From Martinezella rhizogenes (GTDB lineage: Bacteria > Pseudomonadota > Alphaproteobacteria > Rhizobiales > Rhizobiaceae): a stretch of DNA of 64,000 nucleotides. Made by a program: the position numbers and the translations under genes. The number at the start of each line of letters is the position of its first letter. Positions within the stretch are counted from its first letter, which is position 1. This document shows, one piece after another, positions 1-8,890 of this stretch. The stretch lies in NCBI RefSeq assembly GCF_000799715.1, contig NZ_JUHG01000013.1:1-64000 (forward strand), written 5' to 3'. The notes below the pieces were generated by a model, which was not told the DNA's origin, did no database searches, and was given only the letters and a program-made list of their open reading frames with translations.

Positions 1-80
1 GCGTCAACGCTGCCGTCGTCAGGCTGAATGAAGCCAAAGCCTTTTGTAGAATTGAACCATTTAACTGTGCCAGTGGTCAT
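1..80 (-). CDS. Cold-shock protein, N-terminal part (runs off window start)
   Basis: Reading leftward from the ATG at 80, the first 26 codons give [20 protein letters not shown] followed by DDGSVD. This is the start of a CspA-type cold-shock domain with the KGFGFI RNP1 motif, a small cytoplasmic single-stranded RNA/DNA-binding protein and RNA chaperone, usually near 70 residues. The rest lies outside the window. A purine-rich AAAGGG stretch precedes the ATG. The family is clear; which paralogue it is cannot be told from 26 residues. Confidence 0.9.
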   Translation of the reverse strand, partial: MTTGTVKWFNSTKGFGFIQPDDGSVD

Positions 81-442
81 AATGAACCCTTTCATAGCAA
101 TATTGATGACCGCCACGCGAAAGCGTTGCGGATGATGATAGCGATTTTTTGAAGGGAGAGTCCGTTAAGGGCACGGTGCTAAACGCGCGGTAACCATAGC
201 TCAGCAAGAAAACATCGATGGGGTTTATATGGGCATGCCCATTCAATTTGTCAACTTTTAGTTTCTACAATTCATAGATTTCGTTTTATGATTGTATTTC
301 TTATGGGCGCAATCCAGTAAGCTCATGCTAAGCAAATCTGATGTCAGAGGTATTGAATTCCTTACAAAATTGGCTCTGGTTCATATATAAAGTGGACCGG
401 TTAGCAAGTGGCGGACGCGGCTGGAGCCGCCTTGTTCGCTGC
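81..442. other. Non-coding stretch upstream of the cold-shock gene
   Basis: No convincing gene. The part next to the cold-shock gene is presumably its promoter and 5' leader, which are often long and structured in csp genes; no specific element could be assigned. The section around 250-340 is clearly AT-rich. Confidence 0.4.
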
Positions 443-571
443 GATCGTGACATCGCAAGGTATCGCCACGTTAACGGACAACTTTACGAAACGTCTTCGG
501 CACACGACCTCTTTCAGAACCCGCAATACCCCTACACGCAGCAACTCCTGAGCTTGATAGCCAGGCTGTAA
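443..571 (+). pseudogene. C-terminal stub of an oligopeptide-type ABC transporter ATPase
   Basis: The last 40 or so residues before the stop read like the end of a DppD/OppD-type ATPase: GQLYET, then DLFQNPQYPYTQQLLSLI. The usual family sequence is a Glu-rich segment followed by F-x-N-P-x-H-P-Y-T-x-x-L. No Walker A, signature or Walker B sequence exists upstream in any frame, so only the 3' end remains. Codons upstream of 443 in the same frame have no resemblance to the family. It is a relic of a rearrangement, not a functional gene. Confidence 0.6.
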
Positions 572-846
572 AAGTGGCCACACTCATACTCTCTCGATAA
601 GCGCTCGGCCATCGAGTCGAAAAATAACCTGATACCACCCACCAAGCTTTTTAACGTCTAGTCAGCATGCCGTTTGAGCGACGTCGCCTGGACAAACACG
701 CATATAGCAAACTCCCAATTGGGGTCTTTGAGATGCAAATCGTGCGGACACGATCCGGATAGATTAGCGGGTGCTCTCGTTCCCTTTCTACCTGGCCCAG
801 CGGTTTTGGTTGAGCGATACCGTGTACGGACAAATATCGCTTCGCG
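572..846. other. Intergenic region, nothing recognised
   Basis: Open frames here are short or continue antisense to the EF-hand gene. No repeat, RNA gene or operator was recognised. Confidence 0.4.
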
Positions 847-2349
847 CTAAGGCTTCGGCCCGTTGTCGCCAAGCAAGACCTGTACGCGCGAATGGCCTCG
901 GCTCCCAGCCGGAAGCTGCATCCCTTCAGGAAAGACAAAGGCAACCGAATGTGCTCCGGCCATCCCAGCCGGATACCTGGCAAACGGCTTGCGGGCGAGA
1001 TAACCCTTTCCACTCTCCTCCAGCGATCCGTCTTGCAACAATTGCAGGAGCCCGGCCTCTTGAGGAAGGACCTGGTACCGTTCCGCGGCTCCCGACGCGA
1101 CCACCTGTTTCGGATCGATGTTGGCGATACCACCGGGGCTAAACCGCCTCAGCAAAGAAAGCGTCTTCGGGAAGGCTTCTACGCCCTCCCGTGCGGGCAA
1201 GCCGTTCAGGGTGAAATCCACATTCGTCTTCTTGCCCGCCTGCCAGTCTTCGTCGATCCTTTCGGCGTCGGACGGCAAATTGATATCGAATGCCGTATAT
1301 CGGAAGAGAATGCCGTCTATCGGATGGCCCAGAACCGAAGCGAGCATGCCGAGATAGGCCTGAGAGCTTACGTTGTTCTTCTCGAGTCGGTTGATGCATT
1401 CCTGGTCGCCCGTCAGCACAACCTTCTCTTTGGGAAGACCAAGGACGCCGATGCCTCCACGGGCGGAACCAAAGAAGCTTGCAACGCGCTCGACGTGGCC
1501 AGTGATACGCCAGATCATCGGCGTGTAAGAGGAGACCGCCAGATACAGCGGATCGCTTCCGTCAGCTATATCGATCGTGGCAGTTTCTGTCTCTTCGTCC
1601 TGGCTCGCGACCGTCGTATTCGACAACGTGCCTCCTTCGTACGCTGCGATCACATATACTTTTTGCCGCGGATCGGTTTTCGGGAATGCACAGCGCGCCA
1701 CCCGCTGACGAAGGCTTTCCGTCTTCTGGATCATCGTGTAGTCGCGGTTAAGGGCGACCTTTTCGTCTGGTGAGAGAATGCCGTCTCCATCTTTGTCGTA
1801 GTAAGCGAACGCCGCAGTCGCCATTGCTTCAAGCTCGTCGGCGGCAAGCTTGCCATCGTGGTTGGGATCAAGGGCAAATAGTCGTTCCAACTGGCCGTGG
1901 TCAGGCACATTCGTCGACTTCTCTACTGCTTGAGCCGTAAAAGCCAATGCCTCGGCCACGGTGACCTTGCCGTCGCCATCCATGTCTGCCGTCGTCCAGC
2001 TGCGATTGCGGAGCTCGGAATTGATCTGCATGCGCGCCAGTTCATTGGCGTCTAGAACGTTATCGCCGTTCACATCCGTGTTAAAGAACACGCCCATCAG
2101 CATCGATTTACGCAGCGCCCTATCGCGCCCTACCCTGCGATCGATATCGTCTTGCGTAAGGGTCTTGCGATCCTGCGCATTCGTGCGCAGAGGCAGCATG
2201 ATAGTGGCAATATAATTTTCCCGGGAATCGACCATCCGCGGCACCAGAATATCGGCCGGCTGCTTCAAAGAAGAAGGCTCCCGCGAGTGTCCGGTCTCAA
2301 CGAGCAAAAGAAGAGCAACAGTTGTGAATAGGGCTTGCCTGCAACGCAT
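847..2349 (-). CDS. Secreted EF-hand calcium-binding protein of unknown function
   Basis: A 500-residue protein. The start at 2349 (MRCRQALFTTVALLLLV) is preferred over an upstream in-frame Met because it begins a signal-peptide-like hydrophobic stretch and has GGAG about 8 bases upstream. Four EF-hand loops follow in the first 200 residues: DVNGDNVLDANE (92-103), DMDGDGKVTVAE (122-133), DPNHDGKLAADE (161-172) and DKDGDGILSPDE (185-196). All have Asp at position 1 and Glu at position 12. The remaining 300 residues match no domain I recognise. It probably acts in the periplasm or outside the cell as a calcium-responsive protein. It stands alone between decayed sequences. The calcium-binding part is certain; the role is unknown. 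Confidence 0.85.
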   Translation of the reverse strand: MRCRQALFTTVALLLLVETGHSREPSSLKQPADILVPRMVDSRENYIATIMLPLRTNAQDRKTLTQDDIDRRVGRDRALRKSMLMGVFFNTDVNGDNVLDANELARMQINSELRNRSWTTADMDGDGKVTVAEALAFTAQAVEKSTNVPDHGQLERLFALDPNHDGKLAADELEAMATAAFAYYDKDGDGILSPDEKVALNRDYTMIQKTESLRQRVARCAFPKTDPRQKVYVIAAYEGGTLSNTTVASQDEETETATIDIADGSDPLYLAVSSYTPMIWRITGHVERVASFFGSARGGIGVLGLPKEKVVLTGDQECINRLEKNNVSSQAYLGMLASVLGHPIDGILFRYTAFDINLPSDAERIDEDWQAGKKTNVDFTLNGLPAREGVEAFPKTLSLLRRFSPGGIANIDPKQVVASGAAERYQVLPQEAGLLQLLQDGSLEESGKGYLARKPFARYPAGMAGAHSVAFVFPEGMQLPAGSRGHSRVQVLLGDNGPKP

Positions 2350-2753
2350 GTCTTTATCTCCAGCTGGGAAAGACATATCGCACAGGTTGCAAAGTTTCTC
2401 GACATCAATCCGTTAAACTTTGACGGACACCAAAGCAATGACCGATGGCCAATTATTAATCGGAGCAACGGTTCTTCATCCATTATTGCGATTTTGATCG
2501 CAGGGCATTCTAAAAAGCGGATTTTCGCCCACACTCGTGCAGATAGTAGGTGGGGTGTCGCTTTGCGGTTAAAAATGAGAATCGCTTGTCAACAATTTCA
2601 ATTCGTTAGTTATGCACTTGAACGGCTACCCCGATCGCACTCGTCACAGCAGTTTCCTCCTGCGGGGGATGAGGCACCCAACCTACGAGGCGCCGAGCCA
2701 ATTCGGCCGTGCGACCAGGACGATTGGTACTGATCTTACCTGGAATCTGGTGC
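2350..2753. other. Intergenic region, nothing recognised
   Basis: Moderately AT-rich stretch between the EF-hand gene and the MFS remnant. It carries the upstream region of the EF-hand gene (GGAG near 2358-2362). Forward open frames here show no protein-like composition. Confidence 0.4.
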
Positions 2754-3247
2754 CTACCGCGGCCGCAGCTTGAAAAGGACATAGACCAGCAAAGCCCCAA
2801 TGCCAGCCGCCGCTAACAGGAAGGGCGCGCGCAGTGCCGCCTCTCGGCCACCTCATTTTCAACGAGCGAGACGACGATGCCTCCGGCAATGGCTCCAAGA
2901 GACATGGAGCCCCAGCCGAAGAAGCGATAGATGCTGTTCACTCGGCCCAACAACTCCGCCGGGATGCGCCGTTGGCGCCATGAAACGGTGATTATGTTCC
3001 AGAGCATCGAGCCCGCCATCAGCGAGAACATCGCCGCGCCGACGACCACGGGGCTCGAATTCAGGCCGATGGCTGCATAGGTGAGGCCCCAGATCGCCAG
3101 CGAGATAAAAAGGCTCGCCTGCGCACCAATCCGATTGATAACGTTTGGGCGCCGAGACTACCAGCGACCGCGCCCATCCATGGCGGCGACCGACATCAGC
3201 ACGCTCTGCCCGATCGCGGTGACCTTGGTACTGTAGAGTGTGCTCAT
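2754..3247 (-). pseudogene. Decayed MFS transporter (C-terminal third only, frameshifted)
   Basis: On the minus strand, three frames must be joined to recover one MFS protein of the EntS-like drug/siderophore exporter type. The first part reads TAIGQSVLMSVAAMDG and then meets a stop near 3160. The middle part carries RQRRIPAELLGRVNSIYRFF, typical of the loop and helix of this family. Near 2844 a one-base shift is needed to continue into EAALRAPFLLAAAGIGALLV, which ends KLRPR at the stop at 2754. Roughly 160 of about 400 residues remain and the N-terminal half is missing. It lies only 13 bases from the end of the SDR gene, so a deletion probably joined them. Confidence 0.8.
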
Positions 3248-3260
3248 CGTCCTGTTCCTG

Positions 3261-4139
3261 TCAGAGCATGCTCGACATGCCGAACGAGGTCAGCATGTCG
3301 TTCTGAATTGGACTTGCGGCCTCGTTCAGTCGCTGGACACCCAAGTCCATGCCTTCAGGCATGACGACCGTCCGCAATGGACGCCGCTCCGTGGCCTCGA
3401 CCAGTTGCACGATGGCATCGGCCACGCGTTGGGGCCGCGGCGGATTAGCCTCGTCGTGTCCGTCGTTGGCGTGGGCCTTGATCTGACCCGGTATCGCCGC
3501 AACCTCGCCGTAAGATGCAAGCACGGCCTGGTCAGATGGCTCCGGGCTCGACGAGATGAGGTTGCTCGGGAATGGCCCCGGCTCGACGATGACGGAGTCG
3601 ATTCCAAAGCCCTTCAGTTCATACCGATAGGCTTCGGCAAGCGCCTCAAGCGCGAACTTGCTCGCGGAATAAGTGCCGAAGAATGGAAAGACCACCCGCC
3701 CCATCAGGGATGTCACATGAACGAGGAGTCCGCTGCCGGCGGTACGCATATGCGGCAGAACGGCGCGGTCCGCCCGCACGGCGCCGAAGAAATTGACCGA
3801 AAAGAGCCGTTCGACGTCTGCCAACGTGTAGGCTTCCGTGACCCCGACGGGCATCAGTCCGGCATTGTTGACCAGGGCATCGATCTTTCCGTGCTGCTTG
3901 ACAACCTGATCGATCGCGGAATTGACCGACGCCTCGTCGGCAACGTCCATTTCAAGGACTTGCAGCACATGTCCTTCGGCTTTTGCCGCTTCGAGGAGCT
4001 CGCTCCGGACCCCGGCATTTCTTCCTTCGACGTCTCGCATGGTCGCAACCACCGTATGACCCCGCCTTGCGAGTTCCAATACCGTGAGTTTCCCAAAACC
4101 ACTGCTCGCGCCGGTCAAAACAACGATTTTTCCGCTCAT
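3261..4139 (-). CDS. Short-chain dehydrogenase/reductase (classical SDR)
   Basis: A 292-residue cytoplasmic NAD(P)-dependent oxidoreductase. The cofactor motif TGASSGFG is at 9-16, NNAG at 91-94, the catalytic Ser at 144, and YSASK gives Tyr157 and Lys161, so the SDR triad is complete. The start at 4139 is chosen because MSGKIVVLTG is the normal beginning and GAAAGG lies upstream; an in-frame extension to 4205 would run into the operator region. It is transcribed divergently from a TetR regulator, a common arrangement for inducible SDRs. The substrate cannot be read from the sequence; ketones or aldehydes are typical. Likely repressed by the neighbouring TetR. Confidence 0.9.
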   Translation of the reverse strand: MSGKIVVLTGASSGFGKLTVLELARRGHTVVATMRDVEGRNAGVRSELLEAAKAEGHVLQVLEMDVADEASVNSAIDQVVKQHGKIDALVNNAGLMPVGVTEAYTLADVERLFSVNFFGAVRADRAVLPHMRTAGSGLLVHVTSLMGRVVFPFFGTYSASKFALEALAEAYRYELKGFGIDSVIVEPGPFPSNLISSSPEPSDQAVLASYGEVAAIPGQIKAHANDGHDEANPPRPQRVADAIVQLVEATERRPLRTVVMPEGMDLGVQRLNEAASPIQNDMLTSFGMSSML

Positions 4140-4180
4140 TTCAAGACCTTTCTTTGAAATCCATTGAGTGCGATCATCAA

Positions 4181-4233
4181 TAGACAGACCTGTATGTATT
4201 TGCAATCCCCAAATTTACAGAATAGTCTGTCTA
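4181..4233. promoter_or_regulatory. Inverted repeat between SDR and TetR genes, candidate TetR operator
   Basis: TAGACAGAC at 4181-4189 and its exact reverse complement GTCTGTCTA at 4225-4233 flank the centre of the divergent intergenic region. Each arm is also part of a smaller dyad: ACAG-AC-CTGT on the left, and ACAGA-ATAG-TCTGT at 4217-4230 on the right. This fits one or two TetR dimers covering both promoters. Confidence 0.6.
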
Positions 4234-4263
4234 TATGCGAACGAAAAATCTGAGGTTTGGAAA

Positions 4264-4899
4264 ATGCAAACGCGCAGCGTGCTTGAAATTGTGGATGTGG
4301 AGGGACAACCGCTTAACGCCCTCGCCCCGCGAGAACGTATATTAAAGACGGCGTCGGACCTGTTTTACCGGTTCAGCATCCACTCTGTCGGGATCGACCG
4401 CATCATTGCCGAAAGCGGCGTGGCGAAGATGACATTCTACAAACACTTTCCATCGAAGGCCAACCTGATCGCCACCTATTTGCGTTACAAAAGTGACATC
4501 TGGTTTCAGATGCTTGCAACCTCGACTGAAAGAGCTGGGCTATCGCCGCTGGAGCGCGTCCTCGCTATTTTTGACGCTTTGGAGGAACCTCTCCGTTCGC
4601 CTTCTTTCCGCGGCTGTCCGTTCGTGAAAGGGCTGGCCGAATTCGGACCGGAGGCTAACTCCCCTGACGTACAGGCGACCATCGCCTTCTATTTTAAGGG
4701 CTTACATGAATTTGTTGCCTCACTCATCGAGCCCCTGGCATTGAGCGACCCCGAAAAAGCCGTGATCCAGATCCTGTCGCTCATCCAAGGCTCGATTGTG
4801 ATGGCACAATCGACGCCCGATCCTGGACTTGTTAAGACAATCCGCGATGCAGCCAGAGTGTTGCTCGAGGATGCGTTGATCTCGTCGTCTGAAACCTGA
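4264..4899 (+). CDS. TetR/AcrR-family transcriptional regulator
   Basis: A 211-residue protein. The N-terminal helix-turn-helix spans about residues 20-65 (ERILKTASDLFYRFSIHSVG, then IIAESGVAKMTFYKHFPSK). The FYKHF recognition helix with Lys after it is diagnostic of TetR regulators. The C-terminal half is a variable ligand-binding dimer domain. The start at 4264 is supported by GAGG about 8 bases upstream; an upstream Met at 4168 would place coding sequence over the inverted repeat. Probably an autorepressor that also controls the divergent SDR gene. The inducer is unknown. Confidence 0.9.
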   Translation: MQTRSVLEIVDVEGQPLNALAPRERILKTASDLFYRFSIHSVGIDRIIAESGVAKMTFYKHFPSKANLIATYLRYKSDIWFQMLATSTERAGLSPLERVLAIFDALEEPLRSPSFRGCPFVKGLAEFGPEANSPDVQATIAFYFKGLHEFVASLIEPLALSDPEKAVIQILSLIQGSIVMAQSTPDPGLVKTIRDAARVLLEDALISSSET

Positions 4900-5115
4900 A
4901 GTTCGTGAGGCGTTGGGGTAGACGGTCCCGCCACGGACGCAGCTCTGACCTAGTTCGTCCATGGTATCGATTCCAACCGGGCGCTCGACGCGGCGCCTGC
5001 ATGAGGATCAAGAATAACGGAATTAGACTTCGGGGCAGACGCGTTCGCGCCCATCGTCCATTTTCATCGACCGATGACAGTAATGCTCGTGACCAGCATC
5101 ACGATCAGCTTATTT

Positions 5116-6006
5116 CTAAACCAGTTCCCAAAACGCCTCCGCAATAGCGGTCATCCGCTTTCGGGGGCGGATAAGAACGATCTTCACGCTAACGGCCCAT
5201 TCATCCGACGCAGCCTTCGTCAGCCGGCCTTTTGGCCCCAGTTCATCCGCAGCAAGGCTTTCGGGTATCCAGGCCACTCCCTTCCCATCGGCCGCCAAGG
5301 CTTTTAGCACCATCGCAAGATGGGACGTAAAGACGGTGTTGAGATGAAGCTCGCTGAGTCTGGACGAAAGGTTCGAGGCAAGGATGCGCCCCATGCCGGA
5401 CTTCTCTTCGAACGCAATCTCGGCAACCGGAGCCTCCTGCGTACCCGGCAGATGATGAAGCGCACCACCTTTCTCATCCCTGCCGCTGACAGGAATTAGT
5501 CGGTCGGTCGACAGCTCGACATGTTTGAAGTCCGCCGCATCCAGACGAATTTTGCTGTTCTCGTGGTAATGGCACAGGAGAAACTGGGCACGCCCCTCCA
5601 GCATGATCTTCTCGCATTCGTTCATGTTGTCGGACAACAGTCGAATAGGCATAGTCGAGGTGACATGACCAAGGCCTTGTATCCAGCCCGGGAAGAACAC
5701 GAATGACAGCGCGTGGGTCGCGGCGAAGGTCACTGTCGAAGAATCCGCCCGTGTACGATCCAGGTCTTGTCTCACCCGTTCAAGCCGGTTGGCAACATCG
5801 TTGGCCGCATCCAGCACGACTTCCCCCGCTGCCGTCAGTTTCAGGCGATGCGTGGATCGATCTATCAATTCCAACCCACACCATTCTTCCAAAGCTCGGA
5901 TACGACGGCCGAATGCTGGCTGCGTGACGTTGCGATTTTCGGCCGCACGGGAAAAATTCAGCGTTTCGGCCAGGGCCTGAAGATCGGCCAGCCAAACAGT
6001 CTCCAT
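5116..6006 (-). CDS. LysR-family regulator next to tartrate genes
   Basis: A 296-residue LysR-type regulator starting METVWLADLQALAETLNFSR. The winged helix covers residues 1-60 (RAAENRNVTQPAFGRRIRAL) and an effector-binding domain fills the rest. The start at 6006 places the helix at the usual distance from the N terminus; the longer alternative at 6042 adds an Arg-rich tail. It faces away from the dctA-like and tarD-like genes across about 220 bases, the normal geometry for a LysR activator of the divergent operon. Its inducer is therefore probably tartrate or a related C4 acid; this is inferred from position only. Confidence 0.88.
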   Translation of the reverse strand: METVWLADLQALAETLNFSRAAENRNVTQPAFGRRIRALEEWCGLELIDRSTHRLKLTAAGEVVLDAANDVANRLERVRQDLDRTRADSSTVTFAATHALSFVFFPGWIQGLGHVTSTMPIRLLSDNMNECEKIMLEGRAQFLLCHYHENSKIRLDAADFKHVELSTDRLIPVSGRDEKGGALHHLPGTQEAPVAEIAFEEKSGMGRILASNLSSRLSELHLNTVFTSHLAMVLKALAADGKGVAWIPESLAADELGPKGRLTKAASDEWAVSVKIVLIRPRKRMTAIAEAFWELV

Positions 6007-6224
6007 CCTATCATACCTCAGTAAGCCATGCCGCCACCGCACCGAGATAAATCCAGTTCCCCCACGAAATCAAGATGAATGCTGGCGCCAGAGAGCAATG
6101 TTCTGTTTTCACTATGCCAAAACGGCACCAATAGAACCCGTATCGGCATTGGACGAGGAGCCTCCCTCATCCCTATGACATGCCCCTGTGCGGAGGAACG
6201 CATTTAAACAGGGAGGAGAGACCA

Positions 6225-7532
6225 ATGGCTAGACGCCTGTTGAGTCAGCTTTACATACAGGTGTTGATCGGCATCGGGGTCGGTATCATCGTTGGCCTTT
6301 TCATTCCCGACTTCGCCACGAAATTGCAGCCGTTCGCCGATGGCTTCATCAAGCTCATCAAGATGCTGCTTGCGCCGGTCATCTTCGGCACCGTTGTCCT
6401 CGGCATCGCCAAGATGGGTGACATCAAGGAGGTCGGAAAGATCGGTGCACGGTCTCTGATTTACTTCGAGGTCGTTTCGACGATCGCCCTCGTCATCGGG
6501 CTGATCGTCGTCAACATCATGCAGCCCGGCGTCGGCATGAACATCGACGCTAGCAAGATCGACGCCAGTACGATCTCAACCTACCAGCAGACCGCCCAGC
6601 AACAGGGCGGCGTCATCGAATTCTTCATGAACGTGATCCCAACGACGATGGTCGATGCATTTGCCAAGGGCGCGATGCTTCAGGTCATCCTGATCGCAGT
6701 GCTGATGGGCTGCGCACTTGTACAGCTCGGCGAGAAAGCCAAGCCCGTCATCGACGTCTTCGATTCTCTGCTCCAGGCTCTGTTCCGGATCGTCGGCATG
6801 ATCATGCGCCTGGCACCGATCGGCGCCGGCGCGGGCGTGGCCTATACGATCGGAAAATATGGCGTCGGCTCGCTCTGGGCTCTCGGGCACCTGATGTTGG
6901 GCGTCTACCTGACGTCAGCCTTGTTCGTGATCGTTGTCCTCGGATCGATCGCCCGTTGGTCGGGTTTTCCGTTGCTGCATTTCTTCCGGTACTTCAAGGA
7001 CGAAATCCTGATCGTTCTTGCGACCTGTTCGTCGGAAGCCGTACTGCCGCGCATGATGGCGAAGCTGGAGAGGCTCGGCTGCAAGAAATCCGTCGTCGGA
7101 CTGGTGCTACCGACCGGATACACATTCAACGCCGACGGCACCTGCATCTACCTGACGATGGCCGCCGTCTTCGTCGCCCAGGCGACCAACACGCCGCTCG
7201 GGATCGAAGGCCAGCTTGTCATCCTGGGCGTTCTGCTGCTGACCTCGAAGGGGTCGGCAGGCGTCGCAGGCGCGGGTTTCGTCACCCTCGCGGCAACTCT
7301 CTCCAGCTTCCATGCCATCCCGGTCGCCGGTCTCGTCCTTCTGCTTGGCGTCGACCGCTTCATGAACGAGGCCCGCGCTGTCGTAAACCTGATCGGCAAC
7401 GGCGTCGCCACCATCGCCATCGCCAAATGGGAGGGCGCCCTCGACCAGGACACCGTCAAGGCTGTGATTGCCGAACAGCGCGGCGAGCGTCCCCGAAACA
7501 TCACCGCATCACCCGCCGAACTGGCGTCCTGA
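6225..7532 (+). CDS. dctA: DctA-type dicarboxylate:cation symporter
   Basis: A 435-residue inner-membrane symporter of the DAACS family, close to the usual DctA length of about 440. It has many hydrophobic segments, the CSSEAVLP re-entrant-loop motif (DctA proteins have a Ser-rich SSSESALP here) and GYTFNADGTCIYLT, matching the conserved GYSFN-DGT-IY-T substrate/cation motif. The start at 6225 has GGAGGAGAG just upstream. It precedes a tartrate dehydratase gene by 38 bases, so the two are probably co-transcribed and this paralogue probably imports tartrate or related C4 acids. Housekeeping C4-dicarboxylate uptake is usually controlled by DctBD, absent here. The gene symbol denotes the family, not proven orthology. 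Confidence 0.87.
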   Translation: MARRLLSQLYIQVLIGIGVGIIVGLFIPDFATKLQPFADGFIKLIKMLLAPVIFGTVVLGIAKMGDIKEVGKIGARSLIYFEVVSTIALVIGLIVVNIMQPGVGMNIDASKIDASTISTYQQTAQQQGGVIEFFMNVIPTTMVDAFAKGAMLQVILIAVLMGCALVQLGEKAKPVIDVFDSLLQALFRIVGMIMRLAPIGAGAGVAYTIGKYGVGSLWALGHLMLGVYLTSALFVIVVLGSIARWSGFPLLHFFRYFKDEILIVLATCSSEAVLPRMMAKLERLGCKKSVVGLVLPTGYTFNADGTCIYLTMAAVFVAQATNTPLGIEGQLVILGVLLLTSKGSAGVAGAGFVTLAATLSSFHAIPVAGLVLLLGVDRFMNEARAVVNLIGNGVATIAIAKWEGALDQDTVKAVIAEQRGERPRNITASPAELAS

Positions 7533-7570
7533 TCACAAACAAATCGAACAAGTACCGAATGGAGAATGCA

Positions 7571-8734
7571 ATGCGTATCGTTGATGTTTGCGAAGTTACG
7601 AAGCCAATCGCTTCGCCTATCCGTAATGCCTATATCGACTTCAGCAAAATGACGGCCAGCCTGGTTGCCGTCGTCACCGACGTCGTCCAGGACGGCCGCC
7701 GTGTTGTCGGCTACGGCTTCAACTCGAACGGCCGCTACGGCCAGGGTGGCTTGATCCGCGAGCGCTTCAAGGACCGTATCCTCGAGGCCTCCCCGGAGAG
7801 CCTGATGAATGACGCCGGCACCAATCTCGACCCGCACAAAATCTGGGCGACGATGATGATGAACGAGAAACCCGGCGGGCATGGCGAGCGGTCGGTTGCC
7901 GTCGGCACCCTCGACATGGCGATCTGGGATGCGGTTGCCAAGATCGAGGGCAAGCCGCTCTTTCGCATGCTGGCCGACATGAAGGGACGTGAGGCCAATC
8001 CGAAGGTCTTCGTCTATGCAGCCGGCGGCTACTACTATCCGGGTAAGGACAACAGTGCGCTTCGCAAGGAGATGCGCAGCTATCTCGACCGTGGCTACAA
8101 TGTCGTGAAAATGAAGATCGGCGGGGCGTCAATCGACGAGGATCGCGGTCGTATCGAATCGGTCCTCGAAGAGATCGGTTCGCAGGCCCGGCTGGCGGTG
8201 GATGCCAACGGTCGCTTCGATCTTGAGACCGGCATCGCCTATGCCAAGATGCTGCGCGACTATCCGCTCTTCTGGTACGAGGAAATCGGCGATCCGCTCG
8301 ACTACGCCCTGCAGGCGGCGATTTCCGAGTTTTACGACGCCCCGATGGCAACCGGCGAGAACCTGTTTTCCCACCAGGATGCCCGCAACCTACTGCGTTA
8401 TGGCGGCATGCGAGCCGACCGGGACTATCTGCAGTTCGACTGCGCCTTATCCTACGGGCTTGTCGAATACCTGCGCACTCTCGATGTCCTGCACCAGTTT
8501 GGCTGGTCGCCTTCTCGCTGCATTCCGCACGGCGGACACCAGATGTCCCTCAACATTGCGGCAGGGCTCGGTCTTGGCGGCAATGAAAGCTACCCGGACC
8601 TGTTCCAGCCCTATGGCGGTTTCCCGGATGGCGTGAAGGTCATCGACGGACACATCACCATGCCGGAGCTGCCGGGCATCGGCTTCGAGGGCAAGTCCGA
8701 CCTCATCCGAGTTATGCGCGAACTCGCCGAGTAA
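7571..8734 (+). CDS. tarD: D(-)-tartrate dehydratase (enolase superfamily)
   Basis: A 387-residue enzyme with the residue pattern of Bradyrhizobium TarD: Lys180-Met-Lys182 at the end of the second barrel strand, metal ligands Asp211, Glu237 and Glu263, and catalytic His320. These sit two residues before the TarD positions as I remember them (K184, D213, E239, E265, H322). The reaction is dehydration of D(-)-tartrate to oxaloacetate with Mg2+. The start at 7571 is set by GGAG six bases upstream; an in-frame ATG at 7559 is less well placed. Symporter upstream, LysR divergent, hairpin terminator downstream: a compact tartrate catabolic unit feeding the TCA cycle. Confidence 0.88.
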   Translation: MRIVDVCEVTKPIASPIRNAYIDFSKMTASLVAVVTDVVQDGRRVVGYGFNSNGRYGQGGLIRERFKDRILEASPESLMNDAGTNLDPHKIWATMMMNEKPGGHGERSVAVGTLDMAIWDAVAKIEGKPLFRMLADMKGREANPKVFVYAAGGYYYPGKDNSALRKEMRSYLDRGYNVVKMKIGGASIDEDRGRIESVLEEIGSQARLAVDANGRFDLETGIAYAKMLRDYPLFWYEEIGDPLDYALQAAISEFYDAPMATGENLFSHQDARNLLRYGGMRADRDYLQFDCALSYGLVEYLRTLDVLHQFGWSPSRCIPHGGHQMSLNIAAGLGLGGNESYPDLFQPYGGFPDGVKVIDGHITMPELPGIGFEGKSDLIRVMRELAE

Positions 8735-8743
8735 GATCAACGA

Positions 8744-8768
8744 AGCGGGCGAAGAGCTTTCGCCCGCT
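8744..8768 (+). terminator. Hairpin after tarD
   Basis: A perfect 10-base stem, AGCGGGCGAA paired with TTCGCCCGCT, with a five-base loop, starting 10 bases after the tarD stop. No run of T follows, so termination may be weak or need Rho. Confidence 0.55.
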
Positions 8769-8890
8769 CCAACTCACACTTCATGAATGCCTGCTGAGAA
8801 GTGCCCGCCGAAATCCCTGAACGCTGTTGTAGCACTTGGGAGATGCTGGAGGGATCCGTGCCACAATACGCCTTACAACGGAAGCGCCTG

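Noticed and set aside
892..1773. Long forward open frame opposite the EF-hand gene
   Set aside because: Shadow of the minus-strand gene; Arg/Cys-rich, no family features, and the minus frame has a signal peptide and EF-hands.
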